Positions 25,856 to 37,528 of a stretch of DNA of 64,000 nucleotides are shown piece after piece (the stretch's first letter is position 1; every line of letters begins with the position of its first letter). The stretch comes from Zygnema cylindricum (Eukaryota > Streptophyta > Zygnematophyceae > Zygnematales > Zygnemataceae), in the NCBI GenBank assembly GCA_037447655.1, contig JBBHKE010000867.1, positions 126,001-190,000 on the forward strand. Reading direction: 5' to 3'. Made by a program: the position numbers and the translations under genes. The notes under the pieces are model-generated. The model saw only the letters and a program-made list of their open reading frames with translations, did no database searches and was not told the DNA's origin.

Positions 25856-26021
25856 CTGTTGATTTTAACACTAAATACGTTAAAACGTAAATCAAAACCT
25901 ATGGTTAAAGCGCACGTAATAAATAGATTAACGTACGTCTATATTTACTTACGTTTCAAAACAATACAATTTGAAACGTAATCATTTGCGATACATACTG
26001 AAAAAAATTGGTTCACATTTG

Positions 26022-26190
26022 AGCGTACGAAATTCGCGCGGAGGGTTAATGTACATTGGAGAGTACGGAGCGTACGGAATTCGCGCGGAGAAGTAATTTA
26101 CATTGGAGAGTACGGAATTCAAGTTTACCACGTACGGACATCCGCGAGGAGAGTTAATCTACATTGAAAAGTACGGAATTTCACTTTCGA
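26022..26190. repeat. ~55-bp direct repeats in the Crypton right flank
   Basis: Three units contain CGTACGGAATTCGCGCGGAGA, TAATxTACATTGGAGAGTACGG and variants. They may be recombinase-binding sites; this is inference. Confidence 0.7.
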
Positions 26191-26465
26191 CCGTAAGGAA
26201 TATGATAAATAACGTCACATTTTCGAGTAAGTAAATAGTACACGCGAATTTGTCTTGTACTCTTTAAAATTTGAATATACCTTCTCCGCTTTCAAAATAC
26301 CTTCTCCTCCTTCCAAAATACTACGTCAATGATGACTGTAGGATATTTTTACACTCTCCGCGTATGATCCTCATTTCACGTAGCGTAGTAAAAAAAAATT
26401 CGCCTGCGGCGCCAAAGGACGACAATATGACTGTACTTTTTTGTTTTGTTTGTAATTTCATACGT

Positions 26466-26660
26466 AAAGTGTTCTCACGTGACGCGCGGCTAATTTTATT
26501 TTAGTTTTTAATGGCAAAGTTCAAGTGTTCTCACGTGACGCGCGACTCAGTTGTTCGACGGATTAAATGGTATTGTTTAAAGTGTGAACGTTTCTAATAT
26601 TATGTAGATATTTTGAGTCGCGAACGCGATTTACATGTTCTCATGCGACGCGCGTGACGC
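26466..26660. repeat. GTTCTCACGTGACGCGCG repeats, subterminal in the Crypton
   Basis: Three occurrences at about 26470, 26525 and 26636 (the last as GTTCTCATGCGACGCGCG), spaced 55 and 110 bp. Confidence 0.75.
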
Positions 26661-27020
26661 TATTTGTGGTGAATGCTCTATATGAGAACGCAGTAAGTAT
26701 GAACACTTTGTTTTTTTTTTGTTTTTTTTGTCCATCTGACCTAATCAGCGAGGAGACTCCCAAAAAAAAATTCTCCGCGCTTCGCGCGATTTTTCTTGTC
26801 CTTATCAATAACTGGGAGGGATTTACATTGCCCGGGCAAAATCCTCCTCGAAGGTCTCCGCCGCCCGCCAAATGTGCCCTCCCCCCAATGTTGAATACCA
26901 CTACGGTATCTTAATTAACGTGAAGGAAAAAATAAAATCATGTATCCTATTTAGGAAAAAAACTCAAAATTTTAGGAACCCAAATTAGATTTATATACTC
27001 TAATAACGATTCGCGGTGTA

Positions 27021-27440
27021 CATTTTGCCAGCGGCACGGCGGCCTTCCACGGTTGGCAACGTTACATTGTGCCAACCGTACGCGGTCTGCACAGCGATGG
27101 TTGGCAATAATACATCACGCCATCCGTACGGCGGTCTGCACACGACGCACGTCAACGTTAAATTACGCCATCCGTACGGCGTTCTGCATAGCGACGAACG
27201 ACAGCGTTAAATTACGCCATCCGCACGGCGGTCTGCACACCGACGGGTGGCAATGTTAGGTTTCGCCAATCGTACGACGCTATGCACACCGACGGTTGGC
27301 AACGTTAGAGTATGCCAACCGTACGGTGGTCTGCACACCGACAATTGGCAATGTAAGATTATGCCATCCGTACGGCGGTACGGGCGGGGTACCGTTACAT
27401 TGTGCCAGCGGTACGGCGGTCTGTACTGCGGACGGACGGA
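27021..27440. repeat. 45-bp minisatellite, right part
   Basis: About nine diverged units of the same repeat as 19376-19570, e.g. GGCAACGTTA, then GCCAxCCGTACGG, then CGGTCTGCACACCGACG. Open frames on both strands here are repeat artefacts. Confidence 0.85.
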
Positions 27441-27972
27441 AAAAATCGATGACAGACACACATCCTACCGCCTATATAAGGCTTCGCAGAGGGGCGAACA
27501 ACGTTCCCTTATTTATATACTGATATAATCGTATTAGAAGCTGGTTTGAAGTATGAACACAGAAATCCAGAAAAAAAAATGAATTTAATATGAGTAGAAA
27601 GTTGAAGCGAATATCAACACATCAATTTCGTCGCAGTGTATTGACCTCAAAAACTAGCCGGCTAACAGTAGCCGGCATTGTTATTTCAGTTTATTTTGCC
27701 CAAGCGGCCGACAAAATGTGTCCGAAGGCTGGATGACTTATTACAAAAATGGTCCGGTTGGCAGTTCTGAACCAATTGAGTTTGAGAGATTTTATCCGGC
27801 GTCCAGTCCGTACATCTCTACAGCACGTGATTTTTCAAAGGAATCAGTTAATGCTCAGACAGATCTGCGTGAATTATTAATTATACGTAGGACCGTGTGT
27901 TACTTCGACACCTCTCAAGATTTGCGGTGCTATTTCAATTATTTGTGGTTATAGACTTATAGGTTTTGGTGG

Positions 27973-29215
27973 TACACCGTGAAACCGCTTATAGTGTTGA
28001 GAAATTATTAGTGTAAAGAAAAAAGAAGTGTTATTAACAGTATATTATTATATTTGGTTTCATGACCTCGAGCCAACAAAACATAAACCCTAGTTGACAC
28101 ACATAACACTATTTCGGATACACATTCCCATAGTTTAGCCGCTATAGCCCGTGTTCACATTATGGACATATGAACATGTGAGAACAGGTTCGCGCGATTC
28201 CCCCCCGTCTTTAATAGGCCTGAATGTACGGATACGTACGGAAACCATGTACGGATACGTTACTGATTTACTGGGAATCAAATCTGAGTGCGCTTTCCCG
28301 TGTCGACGCCACTCACTTTCTCGTGTCGACAAACTTTTGTTAACACTTTTTTTGTACTTTAGGGTATGGTTACATCAGACGAAAAGTGAGGTTTAATACA
28401 GAATTTTGTACTTGCCCGTACCATGCCGTACTATATTTTCGTGAGTTTCTTAAAAACAACATTACAGAAAATAAGATTACGATTCTCCAAGTATCCAGGA
28501 GAAGACATCGACCGTCCGATTACATTTTGGTCTTCATCTGCGAAGCAATCGCTCCATACGCCTCTGTATTGGTGAACCCACCTCGCCGAGGTGGGTTCAG
28601 CAATACAGAACCAGTCAAATCGCTACACCTGGACGTCAGACACGTGCGTCGATGAAATATGAAAATTTTCACACGTCCACAAAGTCACGTGCCTTCGGAC
28701 AAGGTGACCGTAAAATTTTTGCCGAAAAGAAATACGGTTTTTTCCTGAAAGTCAGCAGCGTGAAGGAGATCTCTGAGGTACATTGACGCGGTACACTTGT
28801 GAAGTACACGTACGTAATACGCAAGTACGGATTTTTATACGAAAATGGTCGGTTTCCAAATCTTTGACGATTTTATAGATTTGATCGTCGACCTACGTGG
28901 AAGCACTCAAATCAGAACACGTATATAAAAACTTGTTTACAGATGATACGCGATGTAACCGAGGCCTCTGTAATACAGAAATTTTGCTGTCCGTACTATT
29001 ACAGAGACCTCCTGATGTAACCATACCCTTAGTCAAAAACTGCAAACACTTTTAATACGGAATGACACTTTTCGGAGTGTACATTATTTAGAAATTCTCC
29101 AAATTAGTGCAATTGACGTTAATTAAGCCATACCTATGTTAACGTAAAGGAAAAAGGAGTGATATCAATTCTATTTTAGGTTCGGGGCAAATTTTAGGAG
29201 CGCGGAGATAGTATT
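27973..29215. mobile_element. TACACC element, family C, carrying a TTA element
   Basis: It starts TACACCGTGAAACCGCTTATAG. Without the nested element at 28362-29028 it is about 570 bp. Its body (CACATTCCCATAG, then GTGCGCTTTCCCGTGTCGAC, then TATTTTAGGTTCGGGG) recurs near 45890-46400, 48550-48910 and 50530-51130. The right terminus is eroded, so the end coordinate is approximate. Confidence 0.6.
28362..29028. mobile_element. GGGT-ended TTA element 3 (PIF/Harbinger-like, 667 bp)
   Basis: GGGTATGGTTACATCAG faces CTGATGTAACCATACCC, flanked by TTA at 28359-28361 and 29029-29031. It contains a hairpin, GAACCCACCTCG/CGAGGTGGGTTC, at about 28573-28600. It is non-coding. A truncated inverted relative lies at 47831-48185. 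Confidence 0.8.
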
Positions 29216-29540
29216 ATTAAAGAAAAATAATTTTTTAATTCATAGTGAGAAGCAAATTTAATGCTTTAAAATAATACAGAAGTTGTTGACAAACTAAATG
29301 CAAACTAAATACCCGTTCATATTGAATATAGTTTTTCAACAATATGTTTAGTACAACTTTGTCTCAATCAACGTGATCACTAACGATAACAAAACTTTGA
29401 AAAAACCTAGAGACCAATATTATGTGTGCGTTCATGAAACACGATTTTCAAAATTTCCAATGAATGAATAAAATGATTTCAGTGGAAAGTACATCAGCCT
29501 TGTACTTTATTTTGTACTTATGTACATACTCATTGTAGGG

Positions 29541-29608
29541 CTTTTTATAGTTTTTTTAGGGTTTTTTAGGGTTTTCTAGGGTTTTCTAGGGTTTTTTAGG
29601 GTTTTTTA
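29541..29608. repeat. Telomere-like 11-bp repeat (TTTTTTAGGG / TTTTCTAGGG)
   Basis: Six units of TAGGGTTTTTTAGGG-like sequence. The spacing differs from a true TTTAGGG telomere array. Confidence 0.85.
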
Positions 29609-30147
29609 GTTACGCAACACTGTTCCAAATCCAACAGTGCTTTCAACTACTCTTCTAGGTACAAACGTCCCTTAAATTATTACATTGGTCACATCATAGT
29701 TCTAAACAAGAAGGTTAATCCATACCTAACTTAAATTCTATGTCACTAAAGGATTATCCATTAATTTGTTGTTCATAGCACTATAATCTCCTTTACTTTG
29801 TTGTTGAATGAAATTCAGTCCCACAATACATGGTGAATTAATGGTTTAGTGGATCTTGACCATCAATATAGAGCTACTTTGTAAATCTCTATGAGGGTCA
29901 AAAGCACTATTTCAACATCGTTGTTTTTTAAACCTTTACCATAAAAGATCGATCATTTTAGTGTTTTTTTCTAACGCATTAGTTAAGTAGTTAAAAATCA
30001 AAAACATTAGTTCCGATTCGTAACTGGTCCGCACTAGGCATCATGCTCATTTGTGCATGAGTCTGAGTATGTTGTCACGATTTACTTTGTTATTGTGAAA
30101 ATAGACGATATTCAATGTATCAAAGGCGCCAAAACTTAAACTTTGGA

Positions 30148-30212
30148 AAAGAGATCGAACAAGAAAATCGGTGTTAACCGTACACTTGCTCTACTAACTG
30201 AGCTACCTGGCC
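30148..30212 (-). repeat. tRNA-derived SINE-like or tRNA-pseudogene fragment
   Basis: On the minus strand GGCCAGGTAGCTCAGTTAGT then AGAGC forms a tRNA 5' half with an A box (TAGCTCAGTT) and a closed D arm. GTTCGATC (30153-30160) resembles a B box at normal spacing. The T stem does not pair, U33 is absent and no acceptor 3' strand is present, so it is not a functional tRNA. Confidence 0.6.
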
Positions 30213-30214
30213 GA

Positions 30215-31556
30215 TTATGTATTTAAGCGCGTATACGAATCGTTAAAGCGATGAGCGGCACGTTGATGGTCCCCTCAAGCCAGCCAACTTGAAGGCGATA
30301 CACACGTGTCGATTCCATCGTGGACAAACTCTCCACAATTACAACTCACTTTAGTAACTCACTTGATATAATCGGATTATATGTATAATATGTGTATATG
30401 TACATACAATAACACAAAAATAGATTGGCACAAACACAAAATTTGTATCACTTACATGAGTTGATTTATTGTTCATTGTATGTTACATATGTACAACTGA
30501 TGAACATCGAACAATAATCAAAACAAAAAGTACTGCTAAAATTTAATAGGTGCTATCAACATTTTTCTGCAAGCTTGCTCAATGATTTAAAACTGAAATA
30601 ATACATTGTTAGTTATTTCCAAGGAACATTCTGTACTGTAAAGAGAGTGTTTTTTTTTATTATTATTGTTGAATTCGTAAAGTCTAAGAAGGTCAATATT
30701 TTAAATACACGAGGATCGACAACTTGGCCAAAATTGTGACCATCTTATCTAAAAGATGGATATTTAGCAGCAAAAGAATAATCAAAAGCCTTATATTCTC
30801 CAACGAAAACAGCTGGTTGAATAACTTATCATGTCACCAACACATTCTTTAAGAAGATTAACGAGTTAACGAAGTAAGATTTTGTTATTTGTATTAACGG
30901 AGTTTCTAGATTGCCTCATCAATATTTCATTATATGCTCGAATGTTGAGAAACACTAGGAAAAAAACAGAGCGTACGATTCCCAAGTAAATATATAATTG
31001 CAGCAAAAGTTTTGTACAAACAGTAGAGTTGTAAGCAACAAAAAAACAATAATTTTCATTCAAACTCGACTTCTCAAATTAAGGATTAAGAATTTCTGTA
31101 AGTTTAACCGGAATTATCCAGAAAGAAAGTCATAAATGCTTTGTCATTCAATACTGTGAACCGCATAGAAAAAAAAGTTTGTCCTTTTTCAAAAGTACAA
31201 TGCAGTTCGTACTTATAGTTTGAGCACAATGCAGTACTTTATTTTACTTTTCTCTTGCTTTCATTTAGGTAAACAACTTATATCAGAAAACATTGAACTT
31301 TCTTACATAAAAAAAGAGAAACTATTCCATTGTCTTTATTGCATTCAGAAATACCATATCAATTTGTATCAAATATTTAATACAAAAGTACACAAAACAA
31401 CATTCTAGACCATAATGTAAAAAAAAACCAAAAAACCGACTCAAACTTTAAATCAACATTTTTGCGAGGATTCTTGTTTCTTTTATGTACTTTCTAGATG
31501 TTCAAAAAATCCTTCAAAACTCATATATGCCACGAGGAAACAAAACCTATTATCAA
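30215..31556. other. AT-rich intergenic stretch, no gene recognised
   Basis: There are many short low-complexity frames. I see no motif, splice structure or element ends that I can support. Confidence 0.5.
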
Positions 31557-31705
31557 ATACTTAATAACAAAAACCTTATTCTTGAATACCCAAAATAGTG
31601 TTCCCATCACTTTTTTGGCCTAAAAACCTTATTCTTGAATAACCAAAATACTTTTCCCATCACTTTTTTTGGCCTAAAAACCTTATTATTGAATACCCAA
31701 AATAA
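31557..31705. repeat. ~55-bp tandem repeat, three units
   Basis: CCTTATTCTTGAATA(C/A)CCAAAATA, then TTCCCATCACTTTTTTGGCCTAAAAA, is repeated with few changes. Confidence 0.9.
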
Positions 31706-31768
31706 TACTCTTGTTTGTTCAGTTTTTCAGTTTTTGTTTTTTTGTTTTTTTTCCAGTTTTTTTACCTA

Positions 31769-31993
31769 CTATTTTGGAGTGTAAAAATGTGAATCCGAGG
31801 CGGGAATTTCTTGTTCATTATCCAAATCACGGAAAGGGAGTAGAGGAATTCCGGACGTATAATTCGTACGTTTTTCAGCGTTTTTTTGAGCGGATCTTTG
31901 AGCGAATTTTGCTTCTAACCAAGCGGTTCTTTCTTCTAAATCATCGATCCCGCCACGTTGTTGTATTTTGCCTCGCTTCGATTTTCTTCCCAA
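31769..31993 (-). other. Possible coding exon, charged 74-residue frame
   Basis: An open frame of higher GC than its surroundings encodes a charged, helix-prone sequence (e.g. GGIDDLEERTAWLEAKF, ending ASDSHFYTPK and a stop). It has no ATG; TTTTTTGGGAAG could serve as an acceptor, making it a last exon. I found no convincing upstream exon, and no family is recognised. Confidence 0.3.
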
Positions 31994-32845
31994 AAAATAA
32001 AAACAAATTAAAATTAATGAATATCATATAAAAAAAGAAGTAGTATTTTGCATAGAGACTAGGAAAAAAACCCACCTCTAATTATTTATTAAAAAAAAAG
32101 AAAAAAAAAAGGGATTTTCGTGGGAGCTTTTTGAAAGGGATTTTTTAGGGATATTTTTTAGTTTTTTATTTTTTTGTTTGGGTTTTTTGTGCATTTTTTT
32201 TGTGTGTTTAAGATTTCTACAGCGTGAACCTCTATTTGTGTTAATAAAACTAGTTCGGGCCCCTGTACTTCAAATAGAATTAATAATATTAGTTTGTAAT
32301 ATTTTATGTTATTATAAAACACATATTATACTATATTTATATTATTATATTGTACTTGTATACATATACAGAAATAATACATAAGAATGGACATCATTTA
32401 CAATTATAAAACTTATATCAGTAAATAGATTATCCACATATGTTAAAATAGTTAAAATTTTGTCGTTTCTAAAAAGGTACATGTGATAGAAAGGTGCATG
32501 TGAAAATAACAATTGCAAAATGGAGCTTTTCCCTAAATCCTTATTAAAACCCTTTAAATTTTTTAAGAATTTTGTAAGAAATAGAAGCTTAGATGCCCGT
32601 TTTTTTTGGCGAAAAAAATAGACAAAAAATGAATTTAAATTTTAAGAAGAATTTTTGTAACAGTAAATTTTAAGTCACGTAACAAGACGAAATGGGAAAA
32701 AATCTATACTATGAAAAATAGTGTTACTTCTAGCGAATATGTAATTTACTAGGGAAAGAAATAATCACCTGAGGAAAGGTATCTTTATTTTGCAAAATCC
32801 AGCCTTAAGCTTTCGGAGAATAAATTTCATAACTTTGGACAGGGG

Positions 32846-33060
32846 ATGAGAGAGAGAGAGAGAGAGGAAAAAAAAAGAGGTAAAAACAAAAGAGGAAAAA
32901 ACAAAAGAGGAAAAAACAAAAGAGGGAAAAACAGGGGAGCGGAAAAGCAGACAATTGGGAAGAGAGGAGAGAGAGAGAGAGGAGAGGAGAGAGAGAGGAG
33001 AGCAAGAGAGGGGGAGAGAGAGAGGAGAGGGAGAGAAGAATGATGGGAACAACGAGAGAG

Positions 33061-33125
<65 letters not shown>
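32846..33125. repeat. (GA)n-rich tract with AAAAACAAAAGAGG minisatellite
   Basis: Purine-rich on the plus strand: three or four units of GAGGAAAAAACAAAA, then GA-rich sequence ending in a ~60-bp pure GA run. Long frames here are artefacts. Confidence 0.9.
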
Positions 33126-33126
<1 letters not shown>

Positions 33127-33465
33127 TCTAGATTCTCGAAACCTTTTGAAGTTTAAACCCTGCGTAACATTAGGGTTTGTAAAAATCCATGAAAACGGAA
33201 TTTGACGTCGGTATTAGCAGCCTTCTATGCACTTGTGAACCGCCACGTGGCGCCTTCACCTTTATTTTGAATCGACATGATTTTCGCCAAAATTGCCACG
33301 TTGACAGTTACATTTTGACATAGAACTGAGGGTCGTTCAGAATTCTATGTAAAGATATCTGTGCGAAAGCGTTATCTGTACGAATTGTTACAAAATGCAC
33401 GTTTCTATGATCAGTGGTGAGTTACGGCAACTGAACTTCTGTGTATTTTTGTTTGTCCAGTACAG

Positions 33466-33680
33466 TACACCGGATATTGTTATGAGCGTTAATTGTTTTT
33501 TTGCACTTGAAACATCTTTTCTCCGTACATAATTGTCGGATATTCAATTTGAAACCGCCAATCGTAAGCTGAAAATTTTACCTTTCAATCGCAACCGTCA
33601 GATCTGAAATCCGATAAGTGTGCACGGAGAAAAAAACGTTTAAGTGGCTAGAAAAACAGCACTAATAGCGATTCAGTGTA
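33466..33680. mobile_element. TACACC element, family A
   Basis: TACACCGGATATTG faces GCGATTCAGTGTA with the family A inner pair (TTTCTCCGTACATAA and GTGTGCACGGAGAAAA). It is followed three bases later by another copy. Confidence 0.7.
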
Positions 33681-33683
33681 CAG

Positions 33684-33896
33684 GACACCGTGTATCGCTA
33701 TTAGTGTTAATGGTTTATTCAATTTTTTGCCACTTGAAACATCTTTTCTCCGTACACATTTGTTGGATTGAAATCGAAGATTTTTACCTTCCGATGGGCG
33801 GCCTCCGTGTGAAAATCGGACAGGTGTGTACGTAGAAAAGATGGTTTAAGTGGCAAAAAAATTATTAACACTACAGTAATAGCGATACATTGTGTA
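33684..33896. mobile_element. TACACC element, family A, tandem neighbour
   Basis: ACACCGTGTATCGCTATTAG faces AATAGCGATACATTGTGTA. It is shorter and diverged internally. Confidence 0.7.
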
Positions 33897-34291
33897 CTGT
33901 AGTGATGACCATGCGTTACTATCGCCGGTATGACCAGCCGGCAAGTGACAACGACAAAAGCGAGCGGCCGGCATTTTGCGCGCCGCTTTTTAGCCGTCGG
34001 CCACAAGTATCTGTAGATTCGATGTCTGCAAAGTTTCTTACGTCATGCACGTATGACTTCGCTGAAATAATCGGTAAAAGTGTAAGGCTGAGATTGAGCC
34101 TCAGAAGACAGGATGAATTAGCCTCGCGATTCGAGGTCATATTAACCGTCCGATTCAACCATAAAAGGGAAGCCGTTTTTTTTTAATATAAGAGATTTAA
34201 GCCTTCAGAAACTTTCTGAACCTCTCGTACTTTCTATTCACAGTGTTCATTCTCAGCAACTCCAGCAGTCGTAATTGAAAATCTTCAAAAG

Positions 34292-34507
34292 TACACCGTG
34301 TATCGCTAATAGTGTTGATATTTTTTACCCCACTTAAAACATCTTTTCTCCGTACACAACTGTCCGATTTTCAATTTAAGACCGCCAATTGGAAGCCGAT
34401 AAACCTTTCAATCGCAACCGTCAGATCAACAATCCGACAAGTGTGCACGGAGAAAAGATGTTTTAAGTGGCTAAAAAATATTATCACTAATAGCGATAAA
34501 CGGTGTA
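34292..34507. mobile_element. TACACC element, family A (216 bp, well preserved)
   Basis: TACACCGTGTATCGCTAATAG faces CTAATAGCGATAAACGGTGTA. The inner pair ACATCTTTTCTCCGTACACA and GTGTGCACGGAGAAAAGATG is nearly perfect, so the whole element can fold into one hairpin. Confidence 0.8.
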
Positions 34508-37500
34508 CTATTGTACGCAATGAATTTACTCGCAAGGTGTACCATTGAAATCTGAACCGTCAAAAGGAAACGAGAATGTGAAATCTAAACCATCAAATAT
34601 GAAAGGTTAAGTTGAAATCGGAACCGTTAAAAATAAATAGACGCTGCAGATCTCAGTTTAGGGTTTGACAAATTATGTGAGCAGCAGTTTCCAGTAACTC
34701 TCTGGTTGGAAAAAAGCCGCCGTTTTTTCAACAGTTTCTATCTCCTACTAGTCTTTAACCAATTATTGGAAGGAAATTTGTTAGTAAGAATAAAGCTTCT
34801 AGGGTAAAATTCTCTCTCCATATCTCTCCCTCTCTCCCTTTTCTTTTTCTTCTCAAATCTGCATTTTTCTCAGCAATATTGTAAACTATTTTGATTTTTT
34901 TTTAAGCCAAAAACGAGAAACTCTTATGTTTTTTGATAAAAAAGTTCTAACCTTTAGGTGTAGATAAAAAAAAAGTATATTTTTGGTGCAAAAAAACTTA
35001 AAAGAATTGAAACAACAAAACCTTAAATAGAAAGAAATTATACTTCCATGGATTTTTCTTTGCCTTTCTCCATATTCTCTTTCTATTTTGCAGTTTTTTT
35101 CTGCAGTTTGGTTTCCTCTCCGCCTATTTTTCCAAAACAAGATATTTTTTTAGAAACTGTTCCATCAGAATCTGTTTCAAAATTAACTTTAGGTGACAAA
35201 GAAAATTTAAAAGCTGTGATTAATCCTCCTATTTTTGAGTTGAATGGAACCAATAGATTTTCAGTTGAGCAGTTTAATGGATTGCAGGTAAATTTTTATG
35301 ATTAAATTGTAACTTTCAACATTTAAACTGTAAGGTTATACGTTTAATTTGTAGGTTTTTACGTTTTAATCGTTCGATATTTAACGTGATTGCGAGAAAA
35401 AATTTACGACTAAATTTGTAAGTAATTTTTTACGATGAAATTGTGAGTAATTATTTGTAGTTTAAACTTTTTTACATTCTGAAGGAATGAATAATTTGAC
35501 ATCTACTTTATTTACATTCGGATAAATTTTATTTTTACTAGTTTACAAACATTTTGCAGACATTACAAAAGAAAAAAAAATGTGAAAAAGATTTAAAAAT
35601 AAATGCAGGAAAACGCAAAAAAAAAACAAAAAAAAGGCAATGTTCAACTTAATCGCACCTGAATTTAAATACTTTCCTGTCTTTAGATCACCACCAACGC
35701 ACCATACATTGTAATTTATTTTTTTACAAATTCTAAAGATGTTGCATAATCGAATTTAGTTGCTTTTGAATAAGAATAAGAATAAGAATTATGACCAATA
35801 TCCAAACATTTCCTAATTATTTAAAAGAAAAGGATAACTCCGATAATTTATTTGCTGCTTTTGAAGTTTTTTTTATTTCTTATTTCACTTTCTTATTTCT
35901 ATTTAATGATATTTTTGTAAAAATTGTTCTCCTTCCATTGCTTTTAAAAAAAATGTTTTTTTTTTTTTTGCTCTAGATGTGTCCATGCTGCTAATTATCA
36001 CGATCGTACTTTTGAACTTTGTTTTTTTTTTACTTTGTACATTTATACCTTGTATTTTTGTACTTTTTTGTGTTGTTCATGCGTGACCTCTTGCTCATTT
36101 TTTTTATTTTTCCTTCTTATTGTGATTTAGCCTTCTTTTACCTTCATTTTCAAATCGCCGTTTCCTTTTTATATATTTCTACTAAGTATGACTCTTGTGT
36201 TTCATGGCATTTTTTCATGTCCTTTTTTTTTTTTTTTTTTAGAGATGGACATGGATCATTTCGGAACTTTCAATGTCACATTTTCACAACTTTTTAACCA
36301 ATCCCTTGTCGCAGATTTTTCACTACATCGACCAAAATTCTGTTGGGATATTGTCGTTTTCGCGACATTTCGCGAAGCGTCATTCCAACTTGAATTTGTT
36401 TGACGCGAACTGTCGCGTCATCATACAAAAGTACGACATCGTTTCGCGACAGTACTTTTGATCTCCGCGAACGAAACATACTATTTCGTTTCGCGTCACT
36501 TGTTTGTTTCGTGCACAGGTGTTTCAATTTGCGTGCAGGTGTGTTCGTGAAGCGACACGTGTTTAAGTCAACGTTTGGAGTTTGTCGTTTCGAAGGAAGA
36601 AGCGTGTGCGCCTTCCTTCGTGGAACTTTCATTGAAGAGTGAAACGGAGACAATCAGGGTATTATGAGTTTTTTGTCTTTATTCTATCTTCTTATTTTGC
36701 GGATCCCTCGGTCCATAATTCCTTTTTTAACAGTTTCATTTTCTTTAAAGTTTCTTTTTTAAAACAGTTTCTTTTTTTTAACAGTTTCTTTTTGTAACAA
36801 TTTCCTTTGTTTACAAATATTTCATTTTCGTTTTTAACTTTTTCCATATTTTTTCAAGGCGGTCCGTTCCACCCAGAAAACGACGGGGAAGTCGATGTCG
36901 AATCGATGACTTCAACGGTTTATTTCCATAGAATCAACGGAATGTTATGGGAAATACGGTTGACAAAACCAATGTGACAGCTGTCGCACGAGTTTCAGAT
37001 TTTGAAGGCCGAATAACACCGGTGTGAAATCAGTTTGTTTTATCAGTTTTTTTTTTCTCGGTTTCTTTTTATTACTTTTTTTTCATTTTTGGAAGCCCAG
37101 AATTACTTACTACGGTTTCAAAAAGTATGTCACATTTTTATGATAAATAGGTGTTGTTAACCTCCATTTTTTTTTGTAATTAGGTTTAAAGTGTGGTTTT
37201 AGATTTTTTAAACATGTTTTGATCTTAAAAACTGAGACTCTGACCATTTTGACATTGAAATGTATAGAATTCCATTTTCTTTTCAACATTGAAGGAATGT
37301 GTAAATGTATAAAATCCCATTTTTTTTCAAAACATTGAAGGATAGAATCTCAATTGTTTTTCAACATTAAAGAAATGGGTTTTATTTGTTTATTTTTGCA
37401 GAGTGATGGACTCCGGTTGCGAGGACATTTGATCGTTCGTATTCCAATTCGGTAAATATTATTCCCAAAGAAGGAAAACAATAGTAAACATTTCTTACTC

Positions 37501-37528
37501 CTTATAAAGAAAACAAGCGAAATTATAA

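Larger units (their letters stand above)
20001..26901 (-). mobile_element. Crypton-type element, candidate full length (6.9 kb)
   Basis: The octamer TACGGTAT lies at 19993-20000 and again at 26902-26909. The DNA between them is absent from other copies of the host element. There are no terminal inverted repeats, as expected for Cryptons, which integrate by tyrosine recombination and leave a short shared crossover sequence. It holds one spliced recombinase gene (22078-25536, -), three ~300-bp tandem repeats on the left and three kinds of short repeat on the right. The flanks are very AT-rich apart from a GC-rich left terminus (20001-20240). The boundaries are inferred from the octamer and the host-element comparison. 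Confidence 0.7.
19572..27020. mobile_element. TACACC element, family B, split by a 6.9 kb insertion
   Basis: The ends TACACCGCGAATCGTTAATAG and ATAACGATTCGCGGTGTA are inverted repeats. The two parts (19572-20000 and 26910-27020) sum to 540 bp, the normal family B length. Outside the ends the minisatellite reads AACGTTA then CATTTTGCCAGCGG, matching an uninterrupted unit (AACGTTACATTGTGCCAG), so insertion at a TA is supported. Confidence 0.8.

Noticed and set aside
20001-26901. hAT element because of the 8-bp flanking repeat
   Set aside because: There are no terminal inverted repeats and no hAT transposase, and the only gene is a tyrosine recombinase.
27016-27528. Overlapping open frames on both strands
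   Set aside because: They are made of the 45-bp minisatellite, whose unit length keeps several frames open.
30148-30212. Functional tRNA gene
   Set aside because: The T stem does not pair, U33 is missing and there is no 3' acceptor strand. Kept only as a tRNA-derived fragment.
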